This document shows, piece after piece, positions 35,295-47,047 of a stretch of 64,000 bases of DNA. The stretch spans positions 242,854,978 to 242,918,977 of the forward strand of contig NC_090320.1 in the NCBI RefSeq assembly GCF_040869045.1, in the 5' to 3' direction. Position numbers and translations under genes: made by a program. Below the pieces are notes generated by a model, which saw nothing but the letters and a program-made list of their open reading frames with translations, was not told the origin of the DNA and searched no databases. Position 1 is the first letter of the stretch. The number at the start of each line of letters is the position of its first letter. Source of the DNA: Eurosta solidaginis (Eukaryota; Arthropoda; Insecta; Diptera; Tephritidae).

Positions 35295-36268
35295 TAAGTT
35301 TAGTAAAGATATAGCGATTTGTGCTCAAGTTATTGTGTTAACGGTCGAGCGGAAGGATAGACGGTCGACTGTGTATAAAAACTGGGCGCTTCAACCTATT
35401 TCACCCATTTTCTCAGAAAACATTTATCGTCATAGAAGCCAGCCCTTACCAAATTTCACAAGGATTGGTAAATTTTTGTTCGACTTATGGCATTAAAAGT
35501 ATTGTAGACAAATTAAATGAAAAAGGGCGGAGCCACGCCCATTTTAAAATTGTCATTTATTTTTGTATTTTGTTGCAACATATTATTACTGGAGTTTAAT
35601 ATTGATATAATTTACTTATATACTGTAAAGACATTAAATTTTTTGTTAAAATTTTACTTTGAAATTTTTTTTTTAAATTGGGCGTGTTCGTCGTCCGATT
35701 TTGCTAATTTTTATTTAAAACACAAATAGTAATAGAAGTAACGATCATGCCAAATTTTATCATGATGTCTTTAACGACTGCCAAATTACAGCTTGAAAAA
35801 CTTGTAAATTACCTCCTATTAAAAGTGGGCGGTGCCACGCCCATTGTCCAAAATTTTACTAATTTTCTATTCTGCGTGATAAGGTCAACCCACCTGCCAA
35901 GTTTTATCGTTTTATCCGTCTTTGGTAATGAGTTATCGCACTTTTTCAGTTTTTCGAAATTTTCGATATCGAAAATGTGGATGTGGTTATAGTCCGATTT
36001 CGTTCATTTTAAATAGCGATCTGAGATGAGTGCCCAGGAACTTACATACCAAGTTACATTAAGATACCTCAAAATTTGCTCAAGTTATCGTGTTCACGGA
36101 CAGACAGACGGATGGCCGGACGGACATGGCTAAATGAATTTCTTTTTTCGCCCAGATCATTTTGATATATAGAAGTATATATCTATCTCGATTAGTTTAT
36201 GCCGTTACGGGGTACAGTTATGCGAACAAAATTAATATACTCTGTGAGCTCTGCTCAGCTGAGTATAA
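35295..36268 (+). repeat. Dispersed repeat (AAGTAAGGAAGG family), right part
   Basis: Resumes with TAAGTTTAGTAAA and continues through a body matching 2640-3264 (GGGCGTGTTCGTC, GATAAGGTCAACCCACCT, TCGATATCGAAAA). It ends GCTCAGCTGAGTATAAAA. No gene. Confidence 0.65.
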
Positions 36269-36339
36269 AAAACGGCATATGCAGAAATGTGGGCTCCGTA
36301 TAATGAAATATGCAATACAAAATATGCAATAAAAAAAAA

Positions 36340-36407
36340 AGACAACTGTTTTCTTGGGCGCAGCGATGTTATGTACTACATTACATATTTACAATAATAC
36401 TTATATA
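36340..36407 (-). repeat. Gypsy LTR remnant, part 1
   Basis: TTATGTACTACATTACATAT and following bases match 44634-44690 and 53268-53315. It is separated from part 2 (37792-37860) by the TA-flanked transposon. On the minus strand it lies downstream of the integrase remnant, as a 3' LTR should. Confidence 0.55.
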
Positions 36408-37791
36408 GGGTAGATGTACCAGTAACCGGACACTTAACTTTTGTTTGCTTTTGAACTTTTCTTGGTTACATTTTATAAGTTATTTTAAAAAACTTTGAAT
36501 TTTGAAATGACTATTGCTTAATTTTAAATCTAATAAAATCAGCCACTTCGATAGGAAAATCTCTATTTTTTTGTAAAAATTATTGCTTTGATACGAGTCA
36601 GAATTTGCCAGTAACCGGACAGTTTTTTCACATACCGGACAGTAAAATTCCAGTTACCGGACGCTTACGATGTAAAATAAAAATAATTGTTTTGTAACGT
36701 GTTACACACTATTATCGCTATCCGCGTCCGAGTCATAGCTGATAGCGATTTCTCTTTCCCAGCTTGCGACGCTATCGTCTTTTTCTTCGCATCCTTACTT
36801 TCTCTTAAAGTTTATGAGTTCATCTTGGTCGTACGACCACCTGCCTACAAGGCGGGCTCAGCGGTCTAATGTTAGAAATTGGGATAAAAACCGTCCGCCA
36901 CATCAGCGGCCCGTGCTGTGGTAAGGCTATAATTACTTTCCGTGGCGGCCCTGGATTTGGGATTATCACACATAGGTTAGGTTAGGTTGAACTGGCCGGT
37001 TCATGAGGACCTCGCATAGACAGAATGAGTTCGTAGTATTAACAGAAGTTTGGTTTAATGACCAAACAGAAAAACCCTATCAAAAACCAGGACCTATGTT
37101 ATAAAATAACTCCGTCCTCTTGGTAAATACTAGAAGCTTCCTAGGACTTAAGCCACTTCCTGCTTCTAGATTTGACAGCTGTATCACTCCTAATAGCTGG
37201 AGTCTTAGCCTGGCAAGGGCAGGGCCGAGCACAGAACGTGCTCGATCGTTTCCTCCTCCTCCAAAAAATATTATTAAAAAAAGGGATAAAGAAACAGCAT
37301 GTCCGGATACTAGAATTGGGCGGTTGTTAACTATTTAAAGTAACCGGACACTTTGTCCGGATTCTGGAAAGCACTATTATTTTTATTCCACTATCCGGAC
37401 AGGTGCATTTACAAAAATATATACATATTTTCACTAATTTTAAACTGTTCTCACGTATTTTTATCAATTATTTATAGAATAACAGTCATTTGAAGCACTT
37501 TTGTCACCAAATTATTAGCAAAAACTCACCTGATAGAATTGAAGTTCAACTAGCAAAAAAATTGAAAAGTAGCATGTCTTAACACTACACTACACACACG
37601 TAAAATAAAACTTAAATAACAAAGCTTCTTTTGAAAATAAAGCAAAAGGCAAATTACGAAACCGTTATAAATGATTGGCTTCTGCCAAAGACTTTCTAAT
37701 TTTAAAATAAGTAAACGGTTTGCTTATTTCAAACGATTAAAGTGAAAAATTTCCGGTTACTGGCTGTGTCCGGTTACTGGTACATCTACCC
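36408..37791. mobile_element. TA-duplicating DNA transposon with 26-bp perfect TIRs
   Basis: Ends GGGTAGATGTACCAGTAACC..., continuing to 26 bp at 36408-36433, exactly complementary to 37766-37791. TA flanks at 36406-36407 and 37792-37793. The empty site is visible in paralogous LTR sequence at about 44670 and 53310. CAGTAACCGGACA-like motifs recur inside both ends. The interior has only remnants (an acidic YDSDADSDNSV-like tail on the minus strand at about 36690-36760) and a nested LINE fragment, so it is non-autonomous. Tc1/mariner/pogo-type by TA duplication; exact family unknown. Confidence 0.8.
36974..37265 (-). mobile_element. LOA-group LINE, 3' end fragment
   Basis: Matches 15255-15540 of copy 1: C-terminal ORF2 and 3' UTR ending in GGTTAGGTTAGGTTGAACTG (plus-strand view). 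5'-truncated and nested within the TA-flanked transposon. Confidence 0.75.
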
Positions 37792-37860
37792 TACTAAGTG
37801 TACAAAATATAATCCCTAAACATAAACAAAATAATATGGGTACAACGATAATTGCTGTGG
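37792..37860 (-). repeat. Gypsy LTR remnant, part 2
   Basis: TACTAAGTGTACAAAATATAATC matches the sequence after 44672; continues the LTR interrupted at 36407. Only the first part is alignable. Confidence 0.5.
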
Positions 37861-38189
37861 TTCAGTGACATTGCTATTTTGTTTATTCATTTGGTGTGTG
37901 TCAATAATTTGTGACATAATTGTAAGTTGATTCCAAAGAAAAATAAATTTATTCGTTTATGTTTTTTTTTCTTTTGCCTTGTTTGCATTTGGTTTTTACA
38001 TGCGTACATATTTTGTTTTGAGTATTTATAAAAAATATTATGACATGACTAAGCTGGAGTGATTCTATTTATTTCAGCGTATGCTTTTGTACTATGATTT
38101 TCCTATTACATACTTAGATTACAACCAATTTTTTTATTAATAATTTGTTTTTATAGAAGTTTAAGCCTATTTTTACGAATTAATATCTT
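37861..38189. other. AT-rich, probably gypsy 3' region
   Basis: Between the LTR remnant and the integrase remnant in minus-strand order. No reading frame. No env-like sequence recognised. Confidence 0.35.
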
Positions 38190-39440
38190 CTCATTCTTAT
38201 TATCTTTGTGCTATTACAATTTTCTACTCTATGGGGAATTAATGTAAAATTATGTTTGCTATCAATATTTTTTACTCCATAAGGCCCTTTGTATCTACTA
38301 CCTAACTTACCACCGGTTGCATCTTTGATTAATACTAAATCTCTTATATTTATATCCTTACCGTGGCTATTTCTATCATAATTTATTTTTTGTTTTTCTT
38401 TCGATTCTTGTATTATTTAGTTCTTTTTTGTGCTATCTGTAACCTATATTTAATTTCCTTATCATAAGCCTCATGATTATATATTGGGCTGATTATATTT
38501 TCTTTTAAAAATTCGTAAGTCAGGTGGTTTTTTCCGAACACGAGTTCAAAAGGACAATATCCATGCACAGTTGAAATTGTCGTATTTTAACAATACGCAA
38601 AATATTTGAGATACTCGTCCCAATCGCTTTTGCCGTTAGATATGTAAGAACGCACATATTCATTGAATATTCTATGACTGCGTTCAACAGTGCCTAAAGT
38701 TTGGTCATGCTAAGAGTTGAGGTTTTATGCTCAATTTTAAGAAGTTTGCACAATTCCTCACATAAACTATTTTTGTATTCGGTTCACATATCTGTTATGA
38801 TTGTTTTCATACAACTATAAATCAGGATGAAATGCTCGAATACAGTTTTAGCAACTGCTACATCATGTTTGCTCTGGCTGGCACTGTAACTAAATATTTA
38901 GTTAGGTCAGAGATAATAGTAACATCATATTCATTTCCGTGTATGGATTTCGGTAATGGTCAGATTGTATCGATTTGTACTATGTCATAGTCCTTCTGAG
39001 GTTTCTCCGTTATGAACATATGTTCCTTCACATGTTTATTAATTTTATTTTTATTACAGTGGATGCAATTTTTTATTCATTTTCTTACATCGTTTTTCAT
39101 ATTTTTTTAGTAGAAATTTTGTCTTATGTATTTTGTTTGTCATGCGATTTATTCGTGGGCGGCCACCAAAAACAGGGCCATCATGATATTTATGAAGAAT
39201 TTCTTAAATTTTTTTACCATTTGTCACCTGCGTAACTTCTGGAGTTAATGCAATTGTTAAATGTTTGAGAACTTTGGTACCTATTTCCTTAAATTTGTTT
39301 ACTCGAGTATAATTATTTTTAAACAATTCATCTCCTAAGGACAACTGTGTTTTTACAAGTCCTAGATTGCTGGCTTCTTTCATAAGCCTGGTAGATAATT
39401 GTCCTAGGTCAAGCTTATCGCCAACAATTAAGTTACTTGT
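38190..39440 (-). pseudogene. Decayed Ty3/gypsy integrase (412/mdg1-like)
   Basis: Minus-strand order: a zinc-finger region (CIHCNKNKINKH, 39070-39030 area), then KPQKDYDIVQIDTI, then DLTKYLVTVP, then a stretch with NGKSDWDEYL-type and GYCPFEL-type segments, and a C-terminal DLVLIKDATGGKLGSRYKGP. This is the order of gypsy-class integrase through to its chromatin-binding end. Many stops and frameshifts interrupt it. The arrangement, and the TGGCGATCC primer site in related LTRs, suggests the 412/mdg1 group. The same family occurs on the plus strand at 12080-12930. Non-functional. Confidence 0.65.
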
Positions 39441-39477
39441 ATATATTATGCTACAAATTTTCTTTCCTTTTTACACC

Positions 39478-39745
39478 CAGCTGTACTTGTACACAGGGTA
39501 TTATAACTTTGATTGGATAACGGTTGGCTGTACAGGTATAAAAGAATCGAGATAGATATAGACTTCCATATATCAAAATAGTCAGTATCGAAAAAACATT
39601 TGATTGAGCCATGTCCTTCCCTCCGTCCGTTAACACGATAACTTGAGTAATTATCCAAATCACCAAATTTGGTACACGAGCTTATCTGGACCCAGAATAG
39701 ATTGGTATTGAAAATGAGCGAAATCGGATGATAACCACGCCCACC
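39478..39745 (+). repeat. Dispersed repeat fragment
   Basis: Starts CAGCTGTACTTGTACACAGG; closely related to 2035-2380. It is cut off at about 39748 by the 5'-truncated LINE. Confidence 0.6.
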
Positions 39746-39747
39746 TT

Positions 39748-42700
39748 TTGAACACTCTAAACCAAAAGGGCAAGGGGAGGACGACGACGTCACGACGAAG
39801 GTGCTGGATGGAGACAAACAGCCCAATGGTGCTGCGAGTGCTACAGATAAACCTCCAACACAGTAACCTGGCGTCGGGCGAACTCCTCCTAACCCTTGAG
39901 GAGGGTTCGTTTGACGTGGCGCTTATCCAGGAGCCGTGGCTCTTATCGGGAGGAAAGGTTTCTGGACTTAGCGCGCGCGAGTTTGGCGTTTACTACGCGC
40001 AAACGGAAGGACGGGTGCGAGCTGTAATAATGGTAAGGAAACAGCTGCATTCATATATGCTGCCTAATTACACCACTGAGGATCTCTTAGCGGTGGCCGT
40101 TTAGCAAAAGAATAAGCAGGCATTTATCCTGGCGTCCTGCTACATGGCCCATGCTGCGGAGGTTCCACCGATGGAGTGCAAAAGGCTAGTACAGGAGGAA
40201 GGGCGCAAAGGGCGGTTGGTCATAGGCGCAGATGCAAATGCGCACCACAATGCGTGGGGAGGAGTAGATACGAACGAGAGAGGCGAATCTCTATTTTGTT
40301 ACATCCTGCAAACCAATTTGCAGATAGCCAACAGGGGAAATGTCCCAACATACATTGGTCCAACATCCAGCAATGCTCTAGATATTACATTGAGCTCCGA
40401 GTGTGATATATCAAGGTATGATTGGATGGTTCTTGATAGACCATCCTTCTCCGACCATGCGTATATTAGCTTCAGCATCCAGCTAAAGAGGGTAGAGCAG
40501 GGAGGAACCTTTAGAAACCCTAGGTCAATGAACTGGACTAAATTCCAGAAACATGTAGAATCAAAACTGGGACAACCCAAAAAGGTTGCCAATGTGGATG
40601 AACTGGAGGAGCCGAATGAATTCCTAACAAGGACGCTTATGGCTGCGTATAACAAAGCTTGCCCTCTAAGAAGATTCAGAGGAAAAACAAAGCCGCCATG
40701 GTGGAGCAATGAGCAGAGTCTTCTAAGAAGACAGGTAAAAGAAATGTTTAAGCTCGCAAAGACCGCGGAAACCGAAGCGTGTCGGGACGAGTACGGGGAT
40801 CTACTGAGGATCTACAAGCGTGAAATTTCCAGGGCGAAGAGAATCTCATGAAAAAGTTCCTGTACAGACATAAACTGCTCCAGCGAAACAGCACGGTTGA
40901 AAAAAGTCCTAGCAAGAGGAATCATAGTCCAGAGACTAATAAAGAAAGAGAACGGGGAATGGTCACGTAATAGTGAGGAATTTCTTGAGGTGCTTTTTGA
41001 CACACATTTTCCATCGGGAGACGGTTCAGAAGAGCCAGCTGACATCACTCACACTTCTATCATGGAGCGGGTAGTGCCGGGCTTGGTGACCGATACCAAG
41101 ATCGAATTGGCAGTGAAGACGTTGTCTATGTTTAAATCGCCGGGCCCAGATGGCATATTCCCGGCCATGCTACAAGGTTCAAGTATGGCGGTCGTGGAAT
41201 GGTTTAAAATAATATTCGATGGGTGCATAAGGCTGAACCATGTACCGCACTTTTGGAGAACTGCTCGTGTAGCTTTCCTACCAAAGGCGGCGAAGATCGG
41301 CCACGTATATCCCAAAACTATAGACCCATCAGCTTCAAAACCTTTGAGAGGCTGATGGATGTGTACATAAAGTCCAACGTGGATTAAAAGCTGCTCTCCA
41401 CAACACAGCATGCGTACACCAATGGCAAGTCTGTAGACACCGCATTGCATAGGGTGGTAATAAGCATAGAGAAATCTCTGGAGTATAAGGAATATGCTCT
41501 AGAAGTCTTCTTGGACAATACCGGGGCTTTCAATAATGTTTTTAAATGGGCGATTATGGATAGTCTTAATTCCATTAAAGTACATCCAGCCTTAATCAGA
41601 TGGATCGGCTGCATGTTAAGTTGAAGGAAGATTACATCACAATGGGGATTGTACGAGGCCGCGAAATCAGTGGGCAAGGGCACGCTGCAGGGAGGGTTGC
41701 TATCACCTCTGCTGTGGACGCTGGTCATCAACCAACTGCTCAGGCAATTCGATGAGGAGCCCGTAAAACTTACGGCTTACGCAGACGTCGTTGCAATTTT
41801 CATAAGTGGAAAGCGCATTTCAACGATTAGTTCTTTGATGGATCGGGCGCTTCGGGATATTCATACCTGGGCAACTAATATCGGGTCGAAAGTCAATGCG
41901 GAGAAGACGGATATGGTACAAGGTCCCAAATTGGACCAGGCCTAAGTTAGGAGGGGTGACCTTACAGGAGAAACCTTGCACAAAATATCTAGGAATCATC
42001 CTAGACAGTAAGCTGTCATGGAAGCTCAACGTGGAGGAGAGGGTGAAGAAGGCCTCAACGGCATTTTATGCATGTAAAAGAATGCTGAGGAGTACGTGGT
42101 GCTTATCGTCCTCTCTTTCTCATTGGGTTTTTCCAGCGATTGTAAGCCCTATTCTATACTACGGATTTCTTGTTTGGTGGAAAGCCACACAAAAAACAAC
42201 ATACCCTAAAAATTAGGGGGGTGTATAGACTATCGATGCTTAGCATTACGGGAGCCCTGAAAACAACCCCGACGGCTGCACTGTATGCCATTCTGCACAT
42301 TCCACCTGTAGACCTGGTAGCAAAGAACATAGCGTTAACAACTGCAACCAGGCTCGGGGCCTCGGGGCAGCTTGAGCGCCGACCGTACGGCCATAGTAGT
42401 AGAGCGTCATCAATCACAAGACAAACAGACTCATTCCCTATCTGCGCTTCGAGGCAATCTTAAGGCCACAATACAGGTGAACGGTTGGCGCAAGGGTGCA
42501 CAAATGGCGGACGAGGCGATACATGTGTACACAGATGGTTCCAAAGTAGTGAAAGGAATAGGGTATGCGATATACTGTGCTGATCCGGAAATAAGCAGAT
42601 CCTACAGGCTGCCGGATTACTGTAGCGTTTTCCAAGCAGAAATATTAGCCGTAACCAAAGCAGTAGAAACCCTGGAAGAGAATAGCTTAAGCTGCAACCG

Positions 42701-43342
42701 TGTTAACTTTTATATTGACAGTCAAGCAGCAATTAAGGCATTAATCTCGCATAGCACAGCATCTAAATTCGCGTTAGAGTGTAAGCAGTCTCTGGAGAGA
42801 ATCGGGACAGGGAGAAGGATACATCTATATTGGGCCCCAGGTATTATGGGAATAGATGGGAATGAAAAAGCGGATGAAGGACGCATCCCTTGAAGCTTGC
42901 TCCTTAGATGTCCCAATTAGACTGGGCGAGATTAAGCGAAGGTGAGAGATGCACATGATCGACCAAGCGGGAAAGGCGTGGGTTCAAGCGCGGGGCTGTA
43001 AAGTGTCGAAAATTATGTGTAGGTCTTACAACCTTAAACCAACAAAGTTGCTTCTATCATTAAAAAGAAAGGACTGTATACTCATAACGGGTATTCTGAC
43101 TGGACACTGCCTTCTGGCATCACATGCCTTTAAATTAGGCTTGGTCAGTGATAGCAGATGTAGGAAGTGCGGGTTGGAGGAGGAAGAACGAGCACGTTCT
43201 GTGCTCGTGCCCTGCATTTGCCAGGCTAAGACTCCAGCTATTAGGAATGATACAGCTGTCAGATCTAGAAGCAGCAAGTGGCTTAAGTCCTAGGAAGCTT
43301 CTAAAGTATTTGCCAAGAGGACGGAGTTATTTTATAACATAG
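39748..43342 (+). pseudogene. LINE ORF2, copy 2 (disrupted)
   Basis: Endonuclease in two frames: 39748-40104 (LRVLQINLQHSNLASGELLL) and 40144-40851 (GADANAHHNAWGG, FSDHAYISF). RT follows in 40897-41355 (FKSPGPDGIF) and 41649-41945 (GTLQGGLLSPLLW, then TAYADVVAIF). The catalytic YADD is YADV here, so even a repaired frame would lack an active-site Asp. The thumb is at 41896-42216. RNase H at 42372-42893 is intact-looking, with YTDGSKVVKGIGYAIY, FQAEILAVTKAVE, NFYIDSQAAIKAL and GIDGNEKADE. The C-terminal zinc region at 42949-43293 (CRKCGLEEE) is frameshifted. At least five frame disruptions. Confidence 0.8.
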
Positions 43343-43466
43343 GTCCTGGTTTTTGATAGGGTTTTTCAGTTTGGTCGTTAAAACAAACTTCTGGTAACAC
43401 TACGGACTCAATCAGTCTATGTGAAGTCCTCATGGACCGACCAGTTCAACCTAACCTAACCTACCA
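39748..43466 (+). mobile_element. LOA-group LINE, copy 2 (5'-truncated)
   Basis: Starts within the ORF1/ORF2 overlap (CTCTAAACCAAAAGGGCAAG, matching copy 1 at about 19060) and ends in CCTAACCTAACCTA. Opposite in orientation to copy 1. It keeps the RNase H segment lost in copy 1 and lacks the solo LTR, so the two copies are complementary records of the family. Confidence 0.85.
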
Positions 43467-43575
43467 CCTTTTCTTATCCCGATATAGCCAACTGTTCATC
43501 ATCAGTCGAATGATCACTGCCAGGATTTCAGCTGTCTTCTACGGGTAATAAAATAGTTAAAAACATTTTTTAAGT

Positions 43576-43694
43576 TAAACGGTTTTTTTGGAAACAACTA
43601 GTACCTAGGACCTACCTAATTATTTTCTAGCTTTTAGTATAATTATTCCTTCATGTAAGTATTGTTTTCAATAAAACCGTTTAACTTAAAATTT
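43576..43694. repeat. Small inverted repeat (AAGTTAAACGGTTTT)
   Basis: AAGTTAAACGGTTTT at about 43576 pairs with AAAACCGTTTAACTT at about 43677, enclosing about 85 bp. A related AATAAAACCGTTTAA occurs again at 44449. Confidence 0.5.
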
Positions 43695-43914
43695 TTATTT
43701 AAATTATTTTATTTTCAAGTTTTTATTCTTTATTTAATTGCCTATTATTTCTCATTCTATTTAGTTCATTTAGTGACTCATTATTACACTGACTCTTTCC
43801 TGACAATTTGTTACAATATAAGGCCTGAATACATAATCCTTCCACTTTGCTCGACTCTGCGCCACGTATGCTTGTCCCTCCTCCATCTCCAAAATATTTT
43901 GATGTCACTTCTAC

Positions 43915-44312
43915 CGGACTGTATGTAATATTTGTTCATAATATGAGCCAAATCGGACATCATAGGTTGCTTTCAATCCTTGTATGTATTATGTGCACCA
44001 AATATGAACCAAATCGGACCACAAATGCGATTTTTGTGAATATCTAGATCCTTACGCCACCTAGCGGCGATTTTTTCATAGGTCGCTTTCTATTCTTGTA
44101 TGTATTATGTGTTCCAAATATGAGCCAAATCGGACCACAAATGCGATTTTTGTGAATATCTCGATCCTTGCGCCACCTAGTGGCGATTTTTTTCATAGGT
44201 CGTTTTCTATTCTTGTATGTATTATGTGTTCCAAATATGAGCCAGATCGGATCACAAATACGATTTGTGTGAATATCTCGATCCTTGCGCCAGCTAGGAG
44301 CGATTTTTTTCA
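43915..44312 (+). repeat. Tandem repeat, 116-117 bp period, about 3.4 units
   Basis: TGTATGTATTATGTG recurs at 43981, 44097 and 44214. Each unit carries CCAAATATGAGCCAAATCGG and a GCCACCTAGCGGCGATTTTT-like segment. Open frames on both strands arise from the periodicity and are not genes. Confidence 0.8.
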
Positions 44313-44469
44313 TGTTATTGCATTGTCATCGGCTTCTGAACTATATTCCAAGTTTCCAGCTTGTAGCTTATCGGGAAGTAACTTAAATTGCAATTACAAA
44401 ATTCGTGCCAGCCAGCCAACCAACCAACCAGCCTGTCAAGTCTAGCTAAATAAAACCGTTTAAAAATAA

Positions 44470-44786
44470 CAGTCTGCTTATTACAATCGAGGCAGGATCG
44501 CCATGTAATGAAGACAGAATGGCAATTCAAAACAAAAGAAAACTAACTTGTTTGGCCGTTGATATCGAACCAATTATTGATTTTATTGTAGAAATTTTAT
44601 TCCTATTTATACAAAATTATTTTAAGTAATTCTTATGTACTACATTACATATTTACATTAATAATTACATACTAAGTGTACAAAATATAATCATGTGTAT
44701 TTGTAAGCGAATTGTATAAATACATATATATATATATTAACAAAATAAATATATATAAACACAAATATAAACAAAAGCATATAGTG
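44470..44786 (-). repeat. Gypsy LTR with adjoining primer-binding site
   Basis: On the minus strand the LTR (TATAAATAGGAATAAAATT region) ends ...TTCATTACA, followed directly by TGGCGATCCTGCCTCGATTG (44502 downward), a primer-binding-site candidate. This is the intact version of LTR pieces at 27141, 36340/37792, 53086, 59745 and 63518, and it shows their empty sites. About 44670-44786 runs into AT-rich sequence before a LINE 5' region. Confidence 0.6.
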
Positions 44787-46392
44787 AGCAATTAGTCGGC
44801 TTCAAGCTGAAATAAAAGAAGCTTCAAGTTACGAAGCAATGTGGAATGGCATAGCACGAGTCAAAATATATATGTAGGAATGAATGAATTTCAAGACATG
44901 CTAGAGAAGTGCTGCGAAGACAAATTAACGTAATCGGTGAAGGACAACGCCCGTTACTTACCCCTAGAGTGACGTCGTCTCCCCACTTCACTTCAGAATT
45001 CTGCAGTTCTTCAAAGCCCATCACGATCTATGGCATTCAAACCTGCGGGCGGACAGCAGGGGTGAGATGTTGGTGGATCAAATAGAAGAAACGACGTTCT
45101 GCAAAATAAACGGAGACGCCCCCACTCGTATGTTAGGAAGCCGTCACAGTTTGTCAGATATATCAATCGTGAGCGCAGGACTCGTCAACTGCCTCAACTG
45201 GCAGTCGATGGTAACATTGGCATCTGACCACCCGCCTGTACTTATTTCGTTTGAGCGAACCGCCAACTTCATCGTCACCGAAAACCGCACTTTCATAAAC
45301 TTTTAAAAAGGAAAGTGAGATGAGTACAAATCCCTTACAGACAATGTAAATACCTTGTCACTAAACCTACCGAAGTGTAAGTTCGTGCGTTTTACAAGGA
45401 AGTTCTTCCAATCCCATGATTATGCTATTGGCGATTATTTAATCAAGGAAGTCACTAACTTTATTAATTTAGGCGTTACAATGGACCCAAAACTGGATTT
45501 TAAATTTCATATTGAAACTTGTGGGAATAGGGCTAAAGGGCTTTCGTTAAACGTTGGTCTAAAGAATTCAATGACCCATACGTTACAAAAACTCTCTTTA
45601 TATCGTTGGTCAGGCCTATTTTGGAATACGCTTCAATAATTTGGAATCCGCGTTAGCAGGTTCATTCTGACAAGCTGGAATCGGTCCTGAAAAAAATTTT
45701 GCCTTTTGCTTTAAAGCACTTACCATGGGATCCCTCAAAAAATCTTCCCCTCTACTGCAACCGGTTAAAATTATTACAGTTAGCCACGTTACAGAGCCGC
45801 AGGGAGACGCTTGGCGTCTTATTTATTGTAAAACTAATAAGAGGGTCAATAAATAGTCCATTTTTGCTTGCTAAAATCAAGTTTAATGTTCCAAGTAGGC
45901 CATCTAGACATTTTATTTCAATTTTTGTAGCTACATGCAGATCGAATTATGAAATGCACGAACCACTTCGCTGTTTATGTCATGATTTTAATCAACACTG
46001 TAAAAATTTTGACGTCTGTGACTCGTTTTTTAGTGTTAAAAAACGTCTTTTATATATATGTACTCAAATTTATTCTGTTTAAATTTTGTCTACTATTAAT
46101 TTGCTCTATTGTTGTCAATTTCATAAATTCTCATGTGCCCCTTCCGGGAAAACAGCTCCATCATGAGTACTTTGTGTGAGGTCTTTTTGAGATACTTACA
46201 AGAATTCATTTACTACGTTTTAACTTCTGCTTACTTCTAAGTTTTGAATTTGAAATTGTCAAGCGTTTAGTTAAATACTGTTTAAATATTATTTTAATAT
46301 ATTGCATATGTTATTTATATCGTGCATTATATCTTTAAATTAAGTGTCTGTACTGTAGACTGATAAATAAATTAAAAATTAAAATTAAAGCA
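44787..46392 (+). pseudogene. Jockey-group LINE with internal deletions
   Basis: 44787-45030 is a 5' region found again at 60352 and 63576 (CAATTAGTCGGCTTCAAGCT). 45067-45306 encodes an endonuclease C-terminus (TTFCKINGDAPTRMLGSRHS, LSDISIVSAGLV, ASDHPPVLISFER). 45355-45640 gives an RT thumb-type region (LSLNLPKCKFVRF, INLGVTMDPKLDFKFHIE), and 45640-46080 is its decayed tail. The copy ends in an A-rich tail (about 46366-46392). The central endonuclease and the RT palm are missing. Clade is by overall resemblance only. Confidence 0.65.
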
Positions 46393-46556
46393 GTGGGCCC
46401 ATACGGCATAGCCCATGATACAAATATTACAAGGTAAAACCGGTGAGAGCCGAAATGACGTTTAAAAAAATTTTAAAATTCTCACTGCTCTCAGATTTTC
46501 ATTTTGGTTGTTTTCGTAAAAAAAATATAACAAACTGTGATATATTTGGTAATTTA

Positions 46557-47045
46557 TACGACAGCATGACACTCTTAATACCCGTCCAAAAATATCAAGA
46601 GGGGTATCAAAAGACGCGTTTTGGATCCAAGATCGCGAATCCGGAAGCGGGTCTATCAGGAGATATTTGCAAAAGAAATTGGAAATTTTCATGTGGTTGT
46701 TGTAATTTTGATGATTTTGTGGTACCCACAAAAAATTTTGAATATAAGCGTTTTGCGCGGATATAGTTTTGGTCTCCAAACCAGTGTTGGACCCACCCAA
46801 GATAATTTTTTTAAGCTCAGCCAAAGGCCGCCAATGCAGAAAGGTGTTCTGCGCAAAAAAACTATGTATCGCACCCTTGGTTTCGGAGCACTCCGGGGTA
46901 ATTTTTCGGTTTTTCGTTAATATCTTTTGAACGATCTAAAATGTTTATTTTCCGCCTTCGGATTATTGTTGTCGCGGTCAATACGAGTCTTTTGACACCT
47001 CTCTCGGTATTTTTGGACGCGTGTTACCAGTGTCATGCTGTCGTA
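46557..47045. mobile_element. 489-bp MITE with TA duplication
   Basis: TACGACAGCATGACACT at 46557 and its inverse at 47029-47045. Imperfect inversion extends about 60 bp, including GTCCAAAAATA on each side. TA flanks at 46555-46556 and 47046-47047. No transposase; open frames are incidental. Confidence 0.75.
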
Positions 47046-47047
47046 TA

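Noticed and set aside
40812..43277. Minus-strand frames across the second LINE copy
   Set aside because: They are the complements of ORF2 segments and match the corresponding plus-strand shadows of copy 1.
44044..44445. Repetitive protein genes at 44.0-44.4 kb
   Set aside because: The apparent protein repeats simply follow the 116-117-bp DNA tandem repeat, on both strands.
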